This document shows, piece by piece, positions 52,111-61,047 of a stretch of DNA of 64,000 nucleotides. The notes under the pieces are model-generated. The model was not told the origin of the DNA, ran no database searches, and was given only the letters and a program-made list of their open reading frames with translations. A program made the translations under genes and the position numbers. The stretch is from Mycolicibacterium iranicum. Its GTDB lineage: Bacteria > Actinomycetota > Actinomycetes > Mycobacteriales > Mycobacteriaceae. Each line of letters begins with the position of its first letter. Position 1 is the stretch's first letter. The stretch is taken from positions 1 through 64,000 of the forward strand of contig NZ_LQPC01000047.1 in the NCBI RefSeq assembly GCF_002101705.1, written 5' to 3'.

Positions 52111-53324
52111 TGTACGACCCGTTCGACCCGGCGGTGATGGCCGATCCACTGCCGTTCTACCGCGTTCTGCGCGACGAGCATCCGGTCTATTACCTCGACA
52201 AGTGGGACACCTTCGCCCTGTCACGCTTCGACGACATCTGGAATGTACTGGAGATCAACGACGGAACGTTCGTGGCCTCCGACGGCACCCTGCCCGCCGC
52301 GACGGTGCTGGCCGAGCATCACGACGGACCGGTTCCCGATCCGCCCCTGCACCCCATGCCTTTTCACGCCAACTTCGACTCCCCGATCTACGACGAGGTA
52401 CGCCGATGCACTGCAGCACCGTTCCGGCCCAAGAACGTCAATGCGCTGCGTGACCGCATCCGGGTCCTCGCCAACGAACGCCTCGACGAGCTGTTGCCGC
52501 GTGGCCGATTCGATCTCACGCAGGACTACGGCGGCATCGTCGCGGCATCGATCGTCTGCGAAATCGTCGGACTGCCAGCAGAACTGGCGGCCGACGTGCT
52601 GGCCACCGTCAACGCGGGCAGTCTCGCCACGCCGGGAGACGGCGTCGAGGTCGCCAACGCGCGTCCCGGCTACCTGGAGTACCTCACCCCAGTGGTCGAG
52701 CGTAGGAGGGCGGGCCAATCCGACCCGCTTCCGATCGTGGACAACCTGCTGGCCTACCGACTGCCCGACGGCTCCCCCCTGAGCGACATGGAAGCCGCTG
52801 TGCAGATGCTCGGCGTGTTCATCGGCGGCACCGAGACCGTCCCCAAGATCGTCGCGCATGGCCTGTGGGAACTCACCGAGCGACCTGACCAGCTCGCCGA
52901 AGTCCGTGCCGATCTTGACACCGCCGTGCCCGTCGCACGCGAAGAGATGATCCGCTACTGCGCGCCCGCACAGTGGTTCGCGCGTACGGCACGCCGGCCG
53001 TTCACGCTGCACAACACCACGATCAGACCGGGTCAGCGGATCATCTCACTGCTCGCCTCGGCAAACCGCGACGAGCGCGAGTACGACCGGCCCGACGAGT
53101 TCATCTGGAACCGGCCGATTCCGCGGCTTCTGGCCTTCGGGCGCGGACAGCATTTCTGCCTCGGCGCCCACCTCGCGCGGCTGGAGATCGCGATCATGGT
53201 GACCGAATGGCTCAAGCGCGTGCGCGAATTCGATGTGGACATCGCCGCGGCATCGCGGCCGCCGTCGAGTTTCCAGTGGGGCTGGAACAACCTTCCCGTC
53301 GAAGTCCATGCGGGGGGTATCTGA
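52110..53324 (+). CDS. Cytochrome P450
   Basis: 404 aa. Haem-thiolate motif FGRGQHFCLGAHLAR with Cys350, I-helix segment FIGGTETVPK, and ExxR in EEMIRYCAPAQ-x-type K-helix region. N-terminus YDPFDPAVMADPLPFYRVLR is that of soluble bacterial class I P450s. It probably hydroxylates the pathway substrate using the ferredoxin at 49252. Starts within the previous stop (TGATG). Confidence 0.95.
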   Translation: MYDPFDPAVMADPLPFYRVLRDEHPVYYLDKWDTFALSRFDDIWNVLEINDGTFVASDGTLPAATVLAEHHDGPVPDPPLHPMPFHANFDSPIYDEVRRCTAAPFRPKNVNALRDRIRVLANERLDELLPRGRFDLTQDYGGIVAASIVCEIVGLPAELAADVLATVNAGSLATPGDGVEVANARPGYLEYLTPVVERRRAGQSDPLPIVDNLLAYRLPDGSPLSDMEAAVQMLGVFIGGTETVPKIVAHGLWELTERPDQLAEVRADLDTAVPVAREEMIRYCAPAQWFARTARRPFTLHNTTIRPGQRIISLLASANRDEREYDRPDEFIWNRPIPRLLAFGRGQHFCLGAHLARLEIAIMVTEWLKRVREFDVDIAAASRPPSSFQWGWNNLPVEVHAGGI

Positions 53325-54292
53325 TGTGGTCCTACCGACTGATCGCGCCGTATACGTTCACGAAAAGCGACGTGCTGCCGCGGTCGCCGGAATCCCTCGG
53401 CGACGGGCAGGTGCTGCTGCGATTCCTGGCGGCGGGGATCTGCGGAAGCGACCTTCCCGGCTTCCGCGGCGCCAAGGGGCGGTTGCCGTTCGACACCGGC
53501 AAGCAGGCCGCGGACAAAGACGGCTTCCCGATCCACGAGATCGCCGGAGAGGTGATCGCGAGCCGGCACCCTGCCCACCGGCGGGGAGACCGCGTCGTCG
53601 GTTGGGCCTCCGGATTCGACGGACTGATGGAGGAGGTCGTCGCCGACGGCGACGGTCTGGCGGCCTACGACACGTCGCTGAGCCCCGCTCACGCCGTCGC
53701 ACTGCAGCCGCTGGCCTGCGTTCTGTACGCCGTAGAACAACTTCCGGATCTGGCCGGGCGGCATGTCGCGGTCCTGGGTCAGGGGTCGATCGGTCTGCTG
53801 TTCTCGTACGTCGCCAAGAGCTTCGGCGCTACGCACGTCACCGGGGTCGATCCGGTCGACCGTGACGGTGTGGGGCCGTCGTTCGGGGTGGACACCGTCG
53901 TGCGTGCCACCAGCGACCGCTGGCTGAGTCACCTGAGGCCGGACGCCAAGCCCGACGTCGTGATCGAGGCCGTGGGACATCAGGTCGCCACGCTGGGACA
54001 CGCGATCGAAGCGGCCGCCTTCGGCGGCACGGTGTTCTATTTCGGTGTGCCCGATGATGATTGCTATCCGATCAGCATGCGCACGATGCTCAGGAACAAC
54101 CTCACGCTCAAGTCGGGAGTCACCATGGACCGCCAACGCGTGCTGCACAAAGCCGACACGTTCGCAGCGGAGCATCCCGGGCTCCTGGACCGCTACCTCA
54201 CCCACACCTTCGGTGTCGACGAGGTGCAGGCGGCGTTCGAGCTGGCGTCGCGGCCCGTGCCCGGACGCATCAAGATAGCGATCGTGGCCTGA
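53324..54292 (+). CDS. Zinc-type alcohol dehydrogenase (MDR) lacking the structural zinc lobe
   Basis: 322 aa. Catalytic zinc site ICGSDLPGFRG and FPIHEIAGEV; NAD(P)-binding VAVLGQGSIGLLFSYVAKSFGA. The four-Cys structural zinc loop usual between residues 90 and 115 is absent, explaining the short length. It would oxidise the alcohol produced by the P450. Coupled to both neighbours. Confidence 0.88.
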   Translation: MWSYRLIAPYTFTKSDVLPRSPESLGDGQVLLRFLAAGICGSDLPGFRGAKGRLPFDTGKQAADKDGFPIHEIAGEVIASRHPAHRRGDRVVGWASGFDGLMEEVVADGDGLAAYDTSLSPAHAVALQPLACVLYAVEQLPDLAGRHVAVLGQGSIGLLFSYVAKSFGATHVTGVDPVDRDGVGPSFGVDTVVRATSDRWLSHLRPDAKPDVVIEAVGHQVATLGHAIEAAAFGGTVFYFGVPDDDCYPISMRTMLRNNLTLKSGVTMDRQRVLHKADTFAAEHPGLLDRYLTHTFGVDEVQAAFELASRPVPGRIKIAIVA

Positions 54293-54293
54293 G

Positions 54294-55049
54294 ATGACGA
54301 GCAGACTGCAGGACGCCCTGGCCGCAAAACCGCACGTGTGGGGCGGCTGGTTGGTGGGGCCGACGGTGATCGGGCCCGAGGAGTACGCGGCCGCCGGTTA
54401 CGACTACGTCGGATTCGACATCCAGCACGGTTACCTCAGCGACGCCGACGTCGCGTTGATGCTGCGCCGCCTCGAGCACGTACCCATTGCCACGCTGGTG
54501 CGTCTTCCCGACGCGGCACCCGCACCGATCGGACGAGTTCTAGACGCAGGCGCCGACGGCGTCGTCATCGCCATGGTGGAATCCGCGGCCGACGCCGCCG
54601 CTGCGGTGGCCGCGACACGCTACGCCCCCGGCGGGGTGCGCAGCTTCGGTCCGCTTCGTGCGAGCCTGGGTATCGACCCCATCGCCTTACAGGAACGGGT
54701 GTCGGTCTTCGCGATGATCGAGACGACGCGTGGTCTGGCTGCCGCCGAGGAGATCTGCGGTGTCGACGGGCTCACCGGAATATATGTCGGTCCCGCCGAT
54801 CTGGCCATCTCCATGGGCCACGGACCGACGGAAGCATGGGCCCGTCGCGACGTTTTCGACGTGATCCTCGAGGTCCAGCGCATCGCTACCGAGGCAGGGC
54901 TGGTCAGCGCCATCCACGCGAGCACAGGAACCGCAGGGAACATGCTCGCCCAACACGGATTTCACATGATCACACTGGCCTCCGAATCGCAGGCACTGCG
55001 TCGCGGGGCCGCCGCACACCTCGCCGATGCGCTCGGAGAGGACGCCTGA
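54294..55049 (+). CDS. HpcH/HpaI-family aldolase
   Basis: 251 aa. WGGWLVGPTVIGPEEYAAAGYDYVGFDIQHG (core AAAGYDYVGFDIQHG), LVRLPD, LDAGADGVVIAMVESAADA, and GIYVGPADLAISMG are the class II aldolase signatures, with Arg, Glu and Asp of the metal/pyruvate site. It likely cleaves a 4-hydroxy-2-oxoacid or a related hydroxyacyl intermediate late in the pathway. Starts 1 nt after the dehydrogenase. Confidence 0.9.
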   Translation: MTSRLQDALAAKPHVWGGWLVGPTVIGPEEYAAAGYDYVGFDIQHGYLSDADVALMLRRLEHVPIATLVRLPDAAPAPIGRVLDAGADGVVIAMVESAADAAAAVAATRYAPGGVRSFGPLRASLGIDPIALQERVSVFAMIETTRGLAAAEEICGVDGLTGIYVGPADLAISMGHGPTEAWARRDVFDVILEVQRIATEAGLVSAIHASTGTAGNMLAQHGFHMITLASESQALRRGAAAHLADALGEDA

Positions 55050-55780
55050 TGCCCGCCGAGCGCGTCGCCCTGGTGACCGGCGCCGCCCGAGGGCAGGGCG
55101 CCGCGATTACCGCCAGGCTCCTGCAGGACGGATTCTGCGTCGCAGCATGCGATCTGCTCACCGACGAGGTTGCCGGCACCGTCGCCGACCTGCACACCGA
55201 CCGGGCTCTGGCCGTGACCCTCGACGTGACCTCGACCGAGCAGTGGGAGAGCGCGGTGACCAGGATCGTCGAACACTTCGGTGCGCTGACGGCGCTGGTC
55301 AACAATGCCGGTGTGCTGCACCGTGCCTCGCTGTCGGAGGAGACCGCCGCCGGTTTCGAGGGCAGCTGGCGAGTCAACTGCCTCGGGCCGTTCCTGGGCA
55401 TGCAGGCCGCGCTGCCGCATTTGCGCGGCGCCCACGGCGCGGCGATCGTAAACACTTGCAGCACCGGCGCGATCCGGCCGTTCCCCAACCACAGCGCCTA
55501 CGGATCGTCGAAGTGGGCGCTGCGCGGCCTCACCCAGGTCGCCGCAGTCGAATTGGCGCCCCACGGAATCAGGGTCAACGCGGTGTTCCCGGGACCTGTG
55601 GAGACGCCGATGCTCGACAGCGCGACCCAGAGTCGCCTCGCCGCGCATACGCTCATGGGGAGGATCGGCGTGCCGACGGAGATCGCGGACGCCATCGCGT
55701 TCCTGGTCTCCGAGCACGCCACGTTCATCACCGGCTCTGAGCTCATCGTCGATGGTGGGCAGTCCCTCCAGATTGGATGA
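55049..55780 (+). CDS. Short-chain dehydrogenase/reductase
   Basis: 243 aa. TGAARGQGAAI (TGxxxGxG), NNAGVLH, Ser in NTCSTGA, and YGSSK (YxxxK). Ends with ELIVDGGQSL. A classical SDR that interconverts a ring alcohol and ketone; it can supply the ketone for the following monooxygenase. Overlaps both neighbours. Confidence 0.93.
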   Translation: MPAERVALVTGAARGQGAAITARLLQDGFCVAACDLLTDEVAGTVADLHTDRALAVTLDVTSTEQWESAVTRIVEHFGALTALVNNAGVLHRASLSEETAAGFEGSWRVNCLGPFLGMQAALPHLRGAHGAAIVNTCSTGAIRPFPNHSAYGSSKWALRGLTQVAAVELAPHGIRVNAVFPGPVETPMLDSATQSRLAAHTLMGRIGVPTEIADAIAFLVSEHATFITGSELIVDGGQSLQIG

Positions 55781-57324
55781 CGACCCCTATGGCCACCTTC
55801 CCCGGCGCTCCTCGTATGCGCAAGACCTTCTCCGTCGGCATCATCGGCGCCGGCCCGGGCGGACTGGCACTCGGTATTTTCCTGCGCAGAGCGGGTTTCG
55901 ACGACTTCACCATCTTCGATCGCGAAGCCGGCGTCGGTGGAACGTGGCGGATCAACACGTATCCGGGCCTGGCCTGTGACGTGAAGTCGCACCTGTACTC
56001 GTATTCGTTCGACCTCAACGCGGGATGGTCGCGCCTGTGGTCGGGCCAGGAGGAGATCCTCGAGTACTTCGAGAGGTGCGCACAGCGCTACCGGCTGCAC
56101 GATAAGTTGCGGCTGAATACGGAGATCGTCTCGGCGCAGTGGTTTTCCGAGGAACGCCAATGGCGCCTGGTGACATCCACCGGAGAGGAACATCGCTTCG
56201 ACATCGTGGTGTCGGCAGTCGGTCTGTTCACCCAGCCTGTAATGCCTGATCTCGTCGAGGAAGAACCCTTCACCGGCACCATCATGCATACTGCGAAGTG
56301 GGACCACTCGGTTGATCTGCGTGGTGCGAAGGTAGCTGTCCTCGGTACCGGATCGACTGCGGCGCAATTGGTTCCAGAAGTCGCCAAGCAGGCCTCAATG
56401 GTGTATTCGGTTCAGCGCTCACCGACCTGGGTACTGCCCAAACCGGATCGCGAGTACACCGCGCGGGAGAAATGGATGTTCGCCCACATTCCGCTGGCCA
56501 AGAAGGTCTACCGCATCCGGCTGTGGTTTCGCAGCGAGTCGAACATCTCGGTCATCGAAAACGGCAGCGACAAGACCGAAGAATTCAAGGGCATTGCGCT
56601 GCGGACCTTGGAGGCGACGGTCAAAGACGACGCACTGCGTGCCAAGCTGACGCCCACGCACCCGTTCGGTTGCAAGCGGCTCGTGTTCGCCACCGATTAC
56701 CTACAGACACTCACCCAGCCGCACGTCGATGTGGTGTCCAGCCCGGCACGTGCGCTGCGGTCGCGCTCGCTGGTCACCGAGGACGGCACCGAGCTCGATG
56801 TCGACGTGGTCCTGTGCGCTACCGGGTACGCCGCCGCAGACTATCTCGGCCAGATCGATGTCCGCGGTGCCGGCGGGGTTGCGCTGCGCGACACGTGGAC
56901 TGACGGAGCCTTCGCCTACCTGGGAATGGCGGTGCCCGGATATCCCAACTTCTTCATGCTGTACGGGCCCAACACCAACGTCGGCTCCAACAGCGTCATC
57001 TTCATGTTGGAGGCGCAGGCACGCTACATCGTGCGCGCACTGACTTATATGAGACGCAGGAACAAGTCGTACATCGAGGTGAGGAGCGAGGCGATGAAGC
57101 GCTTCCTCGACAAGGTCGACGGCTGGATGCAGGGCACGGTATGGCTGACACGGTGTAGCAACTACTTCCGCGCTCCCAACGGACGCGTCGTCACCCAGTG
57201 GCCGCGCAGCGCCCGGGACTTCTGGGGACTCACCCGGTGGTTCCGTCCGCGCGAGTACACCTTCGACGCCCCGGCGACTCGCTCTCCCATCCACGTCGGC
57301 GGCCAGACCGCGGTGAAGCGATGA
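55777..57324 (+). CDS. Flavin-containing Baeyer-Villiger-type monooxygenase
   Basis: 515 aa. FAD-binding GIIGAGPGG (residues 21-29), NADPH-binding LGTGSTAAQ (189-197) and between them the BVMO fingerprint FTGTIMHTAKWD (165-176), matching FxGxxxHTxxW[PD]. Conserved ATGY at the end of the NADPH domain region is present as LCATGYAAADY. It inserts oxygen next to a carbonyl to give an ester or lactone. ATGA overlaps on both sides. Confidence 0.93.
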   Translation: MTTPMATFPGAPRMRKTFSVGIIGAGPGGLALGIFLRRAGFDDFTIFDREAGVGGTWRINTYPGLACDVKSHLYSYSFDLNAGWSRLWSGQEEILEYFERCAQRYRLHDKLRLNTEIVSAQWFSEERQWRLVTSTGEEHRFDIVVSAVGLFTQPVMPDLVEEEPFTGTIMHTAKWDHSVDLRGAKVAVLGTGSTAAQLVPEVAKQASMVYSVQRSPTWVLPKPDREYTAREKWMFAHIPLAKKVYRIRLWFRSESNISVIENGSDKTEEFKGIALRTLEATVKDDALRAKLTPTHPFGCKRLVFATDYLQTLTQPHVDVVSSPARALRSRSLVTEDGTELDVDVVLCATGYAAADYLGQIDVRGAGGVALRDTWTDGAFAYLGMAVPGYPNFFMLYGPNTNVGSNSVIFMLEAQARYIVRALTYMRRRNKSYIEVRSEAMKRFLDKVDGWMQGTVWLTRCSNYFRAPNGRVVTQWPRSARDFWGLTRWFRPREYTFDAPATRSPIHVGGQTAVKR

Positions 57325-58262
57325 TGGTGCCGATCCGCGACATCGCGGACCGCCTTGATCCTGCGCTGCGGCATTTGATCTCCGCACGCACCGATCTGTC
57401 TCCGCCGGTGCTCGGCGCGGTTCGCGACTCGCTGAACCAGCGCCGCGCCGAAGCGGCCAGGACGGCCGATCTCGTCGGGGTCGAGGTCGAGCAGCGTGAG
57501 GTCGCCGTCGCGAACGGTCACCTGGTCACCGTGCGGATCTACCGCGGCGGCCCTCCGCGATCACCTGCGGTGATCTATTGCCACTCAGGCGCTTTCGTGC
57601 TCGGCAATCTGGACACGGATCATCGTCAGTGCATCGAGCTCGCGCGCCGGGCCCGCGTCACCGTGCTGTCCGTTGACTATCGTCTCGCGCCCGAAGAGCC
57701 GTTTCCCGCAGCGTTGGACGACGCTGCGGCAATCCTGGAGTGGGCGGTGCGCAGTGCCGCCGAACTGGGCATCGACTCGGCCGCGATCGCGGTCGCCGGC
57801 AGCAGCGCAGGCGCCGCGCTGGCTGCTCGGTTGGCGCAGCGATCGGGGGAGGGCGAGGGGCCGCCGGTGGTGTTCCAGCTGCTGCACCAGCCGGTGCTCG
57901 ACGACAGGCCGACCCCGTCGAAGGAGGAGTTCACCGCGACTCCGGGTTTCGATGCCGAAGCTGTGGCGTGGATGTGGCGGCACTATGGTGCGGGTGCGTC
58001 CGTCCCCGACGATGCCGTGCCCGCGCGGGCCGGCGAGCTTTCCTCGCTGCCGGCCACCTTGATCACCTGCTCCGAGCTGGACCCGTTGCGTGACGAGGCG
58101 ATCGACTACGCGCTGCGACTGATGTGGGCAGGGGTCACCACCGAGCTTCACGTGTTCGGCGGGACGTGCCACGGGTTCGACTCGCTGGCGCCGGACTGGG
58201 AAACCAGCGGCCAACTGTTCGATATCCAGGGTGCGGCGCTCCGCCGGGCTTTTCTACGTTGA
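57321..58262 (+). CDS. Alpha/beta hydrolase, HSL/GDXG family
   Basis: 313 aa. Oxyanion motif CHSGAF in place of the common HGGGF, nucleophile Ser162 in GSSAG, Asp in CSELDPLRDE, and His in GTCHGFD. Length and order match the hormone-sensitive lipase family. It could hydrolyse the ester or lactone made by the monooxygenase. Last gene of the 51400-58262 operon; its 3' end overlaps the convergent SRPBCC gene by 9 nt. Confidence 0.9.
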   Translation: MMVPIRDIADRLDPALRHLISARTDLSPPVLGAVRDSLNQRRAEAARTADLVGVEVEQREVAVANGHLVTVRIYRGGPPRSPAVIYCHSGAFVLGNLDTDHRQCIELARRARVTVLSVDYRLAPEEPFPAALDDAAAILEWAVRSAAELGIDSAAIAVAGSSAGAALAARLAQRSGEGEGPPVVFQLLHQPVLDDRPTPSKEEFTATPGFDAEAVAWMWRHYGAGASVPDDAVPARAGELSSLPATLITCSELDPLRDEAIDYALRLMWAGVTTELHVFGGTCHGFDSLAPDWETSGQLFDIQGAALRRAFLR

Positions 58263-58736
58263 GCCTTCCTTCGCCAGCTCGCGCGCAATCGCCTCGTGGT
58301 AGGCGTCGATGTTGGCGGGGTTGACCGTGCGGAAGAAGCCATCGGGTAGCGGAGAGTCCTTGAACGCCTCGACCGTCATGGTGCGGCTGAAAAGGGTGAT
58401 GCCCTGGCCGGGCCGAGTGAACTTGTACTGCACGGTGATTCGGCCGGGCATGCCGCCGTTTCCGTCGCTGTCGTGTCCGAGGTTGCCGACCGAGTTGAAC
58501 ATCCACAACGTGGGTCGCATCGCGATCGCGAGATGCCACGTGAAGATGCGAGTCCCGTCGGGGCCCGATTCGGTCCACGTGTCGCCGACCTCCAGCGGTA
58601 GCTTCTCGGGCACCTTGCCGACGTGCGCGCTGCCGGGATACGTCCTCGTCCAATTGACGGGGTTGGTCACGAAGTCGTAGATCTCCTCCGGCGACTGGGT
58701 GAACGCGGTCTCCGATGTCGTCGTCACGATTCCCAC
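58254..58736 (-). CDS. SRPBCC (START/Bet v1-like) protein
   Basis: 160 aa from GTG 58736. TTSETAFTQSPEEIYDFVTNPVNWTRTYPG (core SPEEIYDFVTNPVNWTRTYP) is a typical START-like opening for polyketide cyclase/dehydrase-type proteins. A longer frame begins inside regulatory site D (58787), so the internal GTG is preferred; GGGCAG is nearby upstream. It probably binds a hydrophobic pathway intermediate. Confidence 0.78.
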   Translation of the reverse strand: MGIVTTTSETAFTQSPEEIYDFVTNPVNWTRTYPGSAHVGKVPEKLPLEVGDTWTESGPDGTRIFTWHLAIAMRPTLWMFNSVGNLGHDSDGNGGMPGRITVQYKFTRPGQGITLFSRTMTVEAFKDSPLPDGFFRTVNPANIDAYHEAIARELAKEGST

Positions 58737-58761
58737 GCAGACTGCCCTTCTATGCCGCTGC

Positions 58762-58787
58762 TTTACAAACTCACGCCATAATGTCAC
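58762..58787. promoter_or_regulatory. Putative TetR-type operator, site D (TTTACA-N14-TGTCAC)
   Basis: TTTACA 58762-58767, 14 nt, TGTCAC 58782-58787, followed by GCT. Shared by the SRPBCC gene (minus) and the acyl-CoA dehydrogenase gene (plus, 38 nt downstream). Confidence 0.78.
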
Positions 58788-58825
58788 GCTGCGTGGAGTG
58801 CGCCAAGCAGAGGGGAGATGTCGGT

Positions 58826-59965
58826 ATGGACTTCTCTGAAGTCGCGCTGTCAGAAGAGGACACGACGTTCCAGGCCGAGTTGCGGGAGTTCCTCGCGTCG
58901 GTGGTGACCGAGAACGTGCTCAGGCGAGACCGCGAGACCGGCGACAACTTCGACGAGGACGTCCACCTGGCGCTAGGTGCGGCAGGCTACCTGGAGCGCG
59001 ACTGGCGTCCCGAAGGCGAGGGTGGCTTCACTGCCGTGCAGCGGCGTATCTGGGAGCTGGAGATCGGCCGGGCGCAGACGCCGTGGTTTCACTGGGGCAC
59101 GACGTCGATGGTCGCGACCGCGGTCGACAAGTTCGCCTCCGATGAGCTCAAAGCGGAGGTGCTCCCCAAGACTTTGTCCGGTCACTACCGGCTGTGTCTC
59201 GGCTATACCGAACCTGAAGGTGGATCGGACGTCGCGACGTGCAAGACCAGGGCCGTCCGGGAAGCGGATGGATCAACGTGGATCATCAACGGCTCCAAGA
59301 TGTTCACTTCCAACGCCCACCACGCCCAGTACGTCTTCCTGATCACCAACACCGATCCGGACGCCCCGAAGCATCAGAGCCTGACCATGTTTCTCGTCCC
59401 GCTCGATGCGCCAGGTGTCGACATCCAGCCGATCCGCACCGTCGACGGCGACCGCACCAACATCACGTTCTACAGCGACGTCCGCATCGACGACCGCTAT
59501 CGCATCGGAGAAGTCAATGGCGGGTGGGCCGTTCTGCGTGAGGCGCTCAACGCCGAGCACGGCACCGTGGAACGCGACAGCAGCGGCCTGCACAAGATCG
59601 CCGTCATGACGGAGCACGCCCTGCTGCTTGCCAACGAGATCGACCGGATCGCCGGAGCCGCAGATGTCGCCGACGATGCCGTGGCCTATCGGCTGGGTCG
59701 CAGCGTCGCGCGGCTGGAGGCTGCCATGAGCGCACCCGGCATGTTCGGACGCGTGGCGATCGCTCAGACGTTGCGGGACGTGACACCGGATCTGATGGAC
59801 ATCCTCGGAGCCGCGTCTGCACTGCCCGACGGGCTCAGTGCCGAGTACCTCTTTCGGCTGGCGTCGCCCACGGGTATCTACGGCGGCACGCTCGACGTGT
59901 TCCGCAACATGATCGCCCAGCACGCCCTCGGGCTGGGTAAGCCGAACTACTCGCCGCCGCGCTGA
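58826..59965 (+). CDS. Acyl-CoA dehydrogenase family protein
   Basis: 379 aa from ATG 58826 with AGGGGAG 8 nt upstream. LCLGYTEPEGGSDVATCKTRAV and WIINGSKMFTSNAHHAQYVFL form the FAD/acyl-binding region. The C-terminal YGGTLDVFRNMIAQHALGL replaces the usual YGGTSEIQRN, so the glutamate at that place is Asp. It likely introduces a double bond into an acyl-CoA of the pathway and may pair with another ACAD, as steroid-degrading heteromeric enzymes do. Confidence 0.9.
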   Translation: MDFSEVALSEEDTTFQAELREFLASVVTENVLRRDRETGDNFDEDVHLALGAAGYLERDWRPEGEGGFTAVQRRIWELEIGRAQTPWFHWGTTSMVATAVDKFASDELKAEVLPKTLSGHYRLCLGYTEPEGGSDVATCKTRAVREADGSTWIINGSKMFTSNAHHAQYVFLITNTDPDAPKHQSLTMFLVPLDAPGVDIQPIRTVDGDRTNITFYSDVRIDDRYRIGEVNGGWAVLREALNAEHGTVERDSSGLHKIAVMTEHALLLANEIDRIAGAADVADDAVAYRLGRSVARLEAAMSAPGMFGRVAIAQTLRDVTPDLMDILGAASALPDGLSAEYLFRLASPTGIYGGTLDVFRNMIAQHALGLGKPNYSPPR

Positions 59966-60025
59966 CCGTGGGGATAGCGCACGCAGAACGCGTGATTCGC
60001 GTGCTCTAGGCCCACGTTCGACGGG

Positions 60026-60958
60026 CTAGAGCGCGGCGATGACCTCAGTCGCCAGTAGATCCAGCGTCTGGTCCGAACACCGGTCGTGGGTGAACAACAC
60101 GATTTGACCGAAACCCCTCTCGACCAGCTCGCCCAAGCGATCCACGATGGAGCCGGGAGTGCCGATCAGGTTGGTGTCATACAACCCGAAACCCTCGCCG
60201 CCGAAGCGCTTCTCGGCAAGGCTGCGCACCTTCTGCAGTGAGGAGTCGTCGGGCGCCAACGCCATCACCGCCTCGATGGAGAGGACGATGCTCGACGGAT
60301 CCCGGCCGATGTCCTCGCAGATCGACCGCAGCACCGCGATCTTCGTCTCGATCTGGTCCAGCGCGTAGGTCGGCACGTTCCACACGTCGGCGTAGCGCGC
60401 CACCAGGGGCAGCGTGAATTTCTCACCGACACCGCCGACGACGATCGGCGGCCCAGGCTGCTGGACGGGGCCGGGCTTGACGGGCATATCGGTGACGCTG
60501 AAGTGCTTGCCGGAGAAGTCGATTCGCTGGTCGGCGAATGCTTGATGAAGGATCTGCAGCGTCTCGCCGAGCTGCTCGGAGCGTTCCGCGAACGTGCCCC
60601 AGGGCAGACCGGCGCGGCGATGCTCGTCCTCGATCGAGCCGCTGCCGATGCCGAGCGAGAGCCGCCCGCCCGAGATCTGGTCCAGCGTGGTCGCCATCTT
60701 CGCCAGCGTGACCGGATGCCGGAACTGGTTGCACAGGACCATATGGCCGATTCGCAGCCGCTCGGTGCGGCTGAGCAACGCGGTGGCCAGCGTCCACGCC
60801 TCCATCGACGGGTACTCCGGCATCCCGGGCCCGTACAGATGGTCGTAGAGCCACAGCGAGTCGATCCCGAGCTCCTCGCATCGCCGAGCGCGGTGCAGCA
60901 GGTCCTCGAACGACAAGCCCATCTGAGGGAGATAGACACCGATCTCCGGACTGCTCAT
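60026..60958 (-). CDS. Luciferase-like (LLM class) F420/FMN-dependent oxidoreductase
   Basis: 310 aa from ATG 60958. EIGVYLPQMGLSFEDLLHRA, LWLYDHLYGPG, RLRIGHMVLCNQFRHPVTLAKMATTLD (core NQFRHPVTLAKMATTLD) and LGIGSGSIEDEHRRAG are standard LLM TIM-barrel motifs, closest to mycobacterial F420-dependent members. It could perform a redox or monooxygenase step. Divergent from the next LLM gene, without a copy of the TTTACA motif between them. Confidence 0.87.
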   Translation of the reverse strand: MSSPEIGVYLPQMGLSFEDLLHRARRCEELGIDSLWLYDHLYGPGMPEYPSMEAWTLATALLSRTERLRIGHMVLCNQFRHPVTLAKMATTLDQISGGRLSLGIGSGSIEDEHRRAGLPWGTFAERSEQLGETLQILHQAFADQRIDFSGKHFSVTDMPVKPGPVQQPGPPIVVGGVGEKFTLPLVARYADVWNVPTYALDQIETKIAVLRSICEDIGRDPSSIVLSIEAVMALAPDDSSLQKVRSLAEKRFGGEGFGLYDTNLIGTPGSIVDRLGELVERGFGQIVLFTHDRCSDQTLDLLATEVIAAL

Positions 60959-61047
60959 CGTCGCTCCCGCCGCTGTACTTTCCGCCGCCTGCATGGTAAC
61001 GACATTCTCTGGAGCAGAGAAGACGATTCTGACCTCGGAGGCCGGGC

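Noticed and set aside
59966..60025. GCACGC/GCGTGC inverted repeat between the acyl-CoA dehydrogenase and LLM genes
   Set aside because: Only six-base arms with a long loop; too weak to call a terminator.
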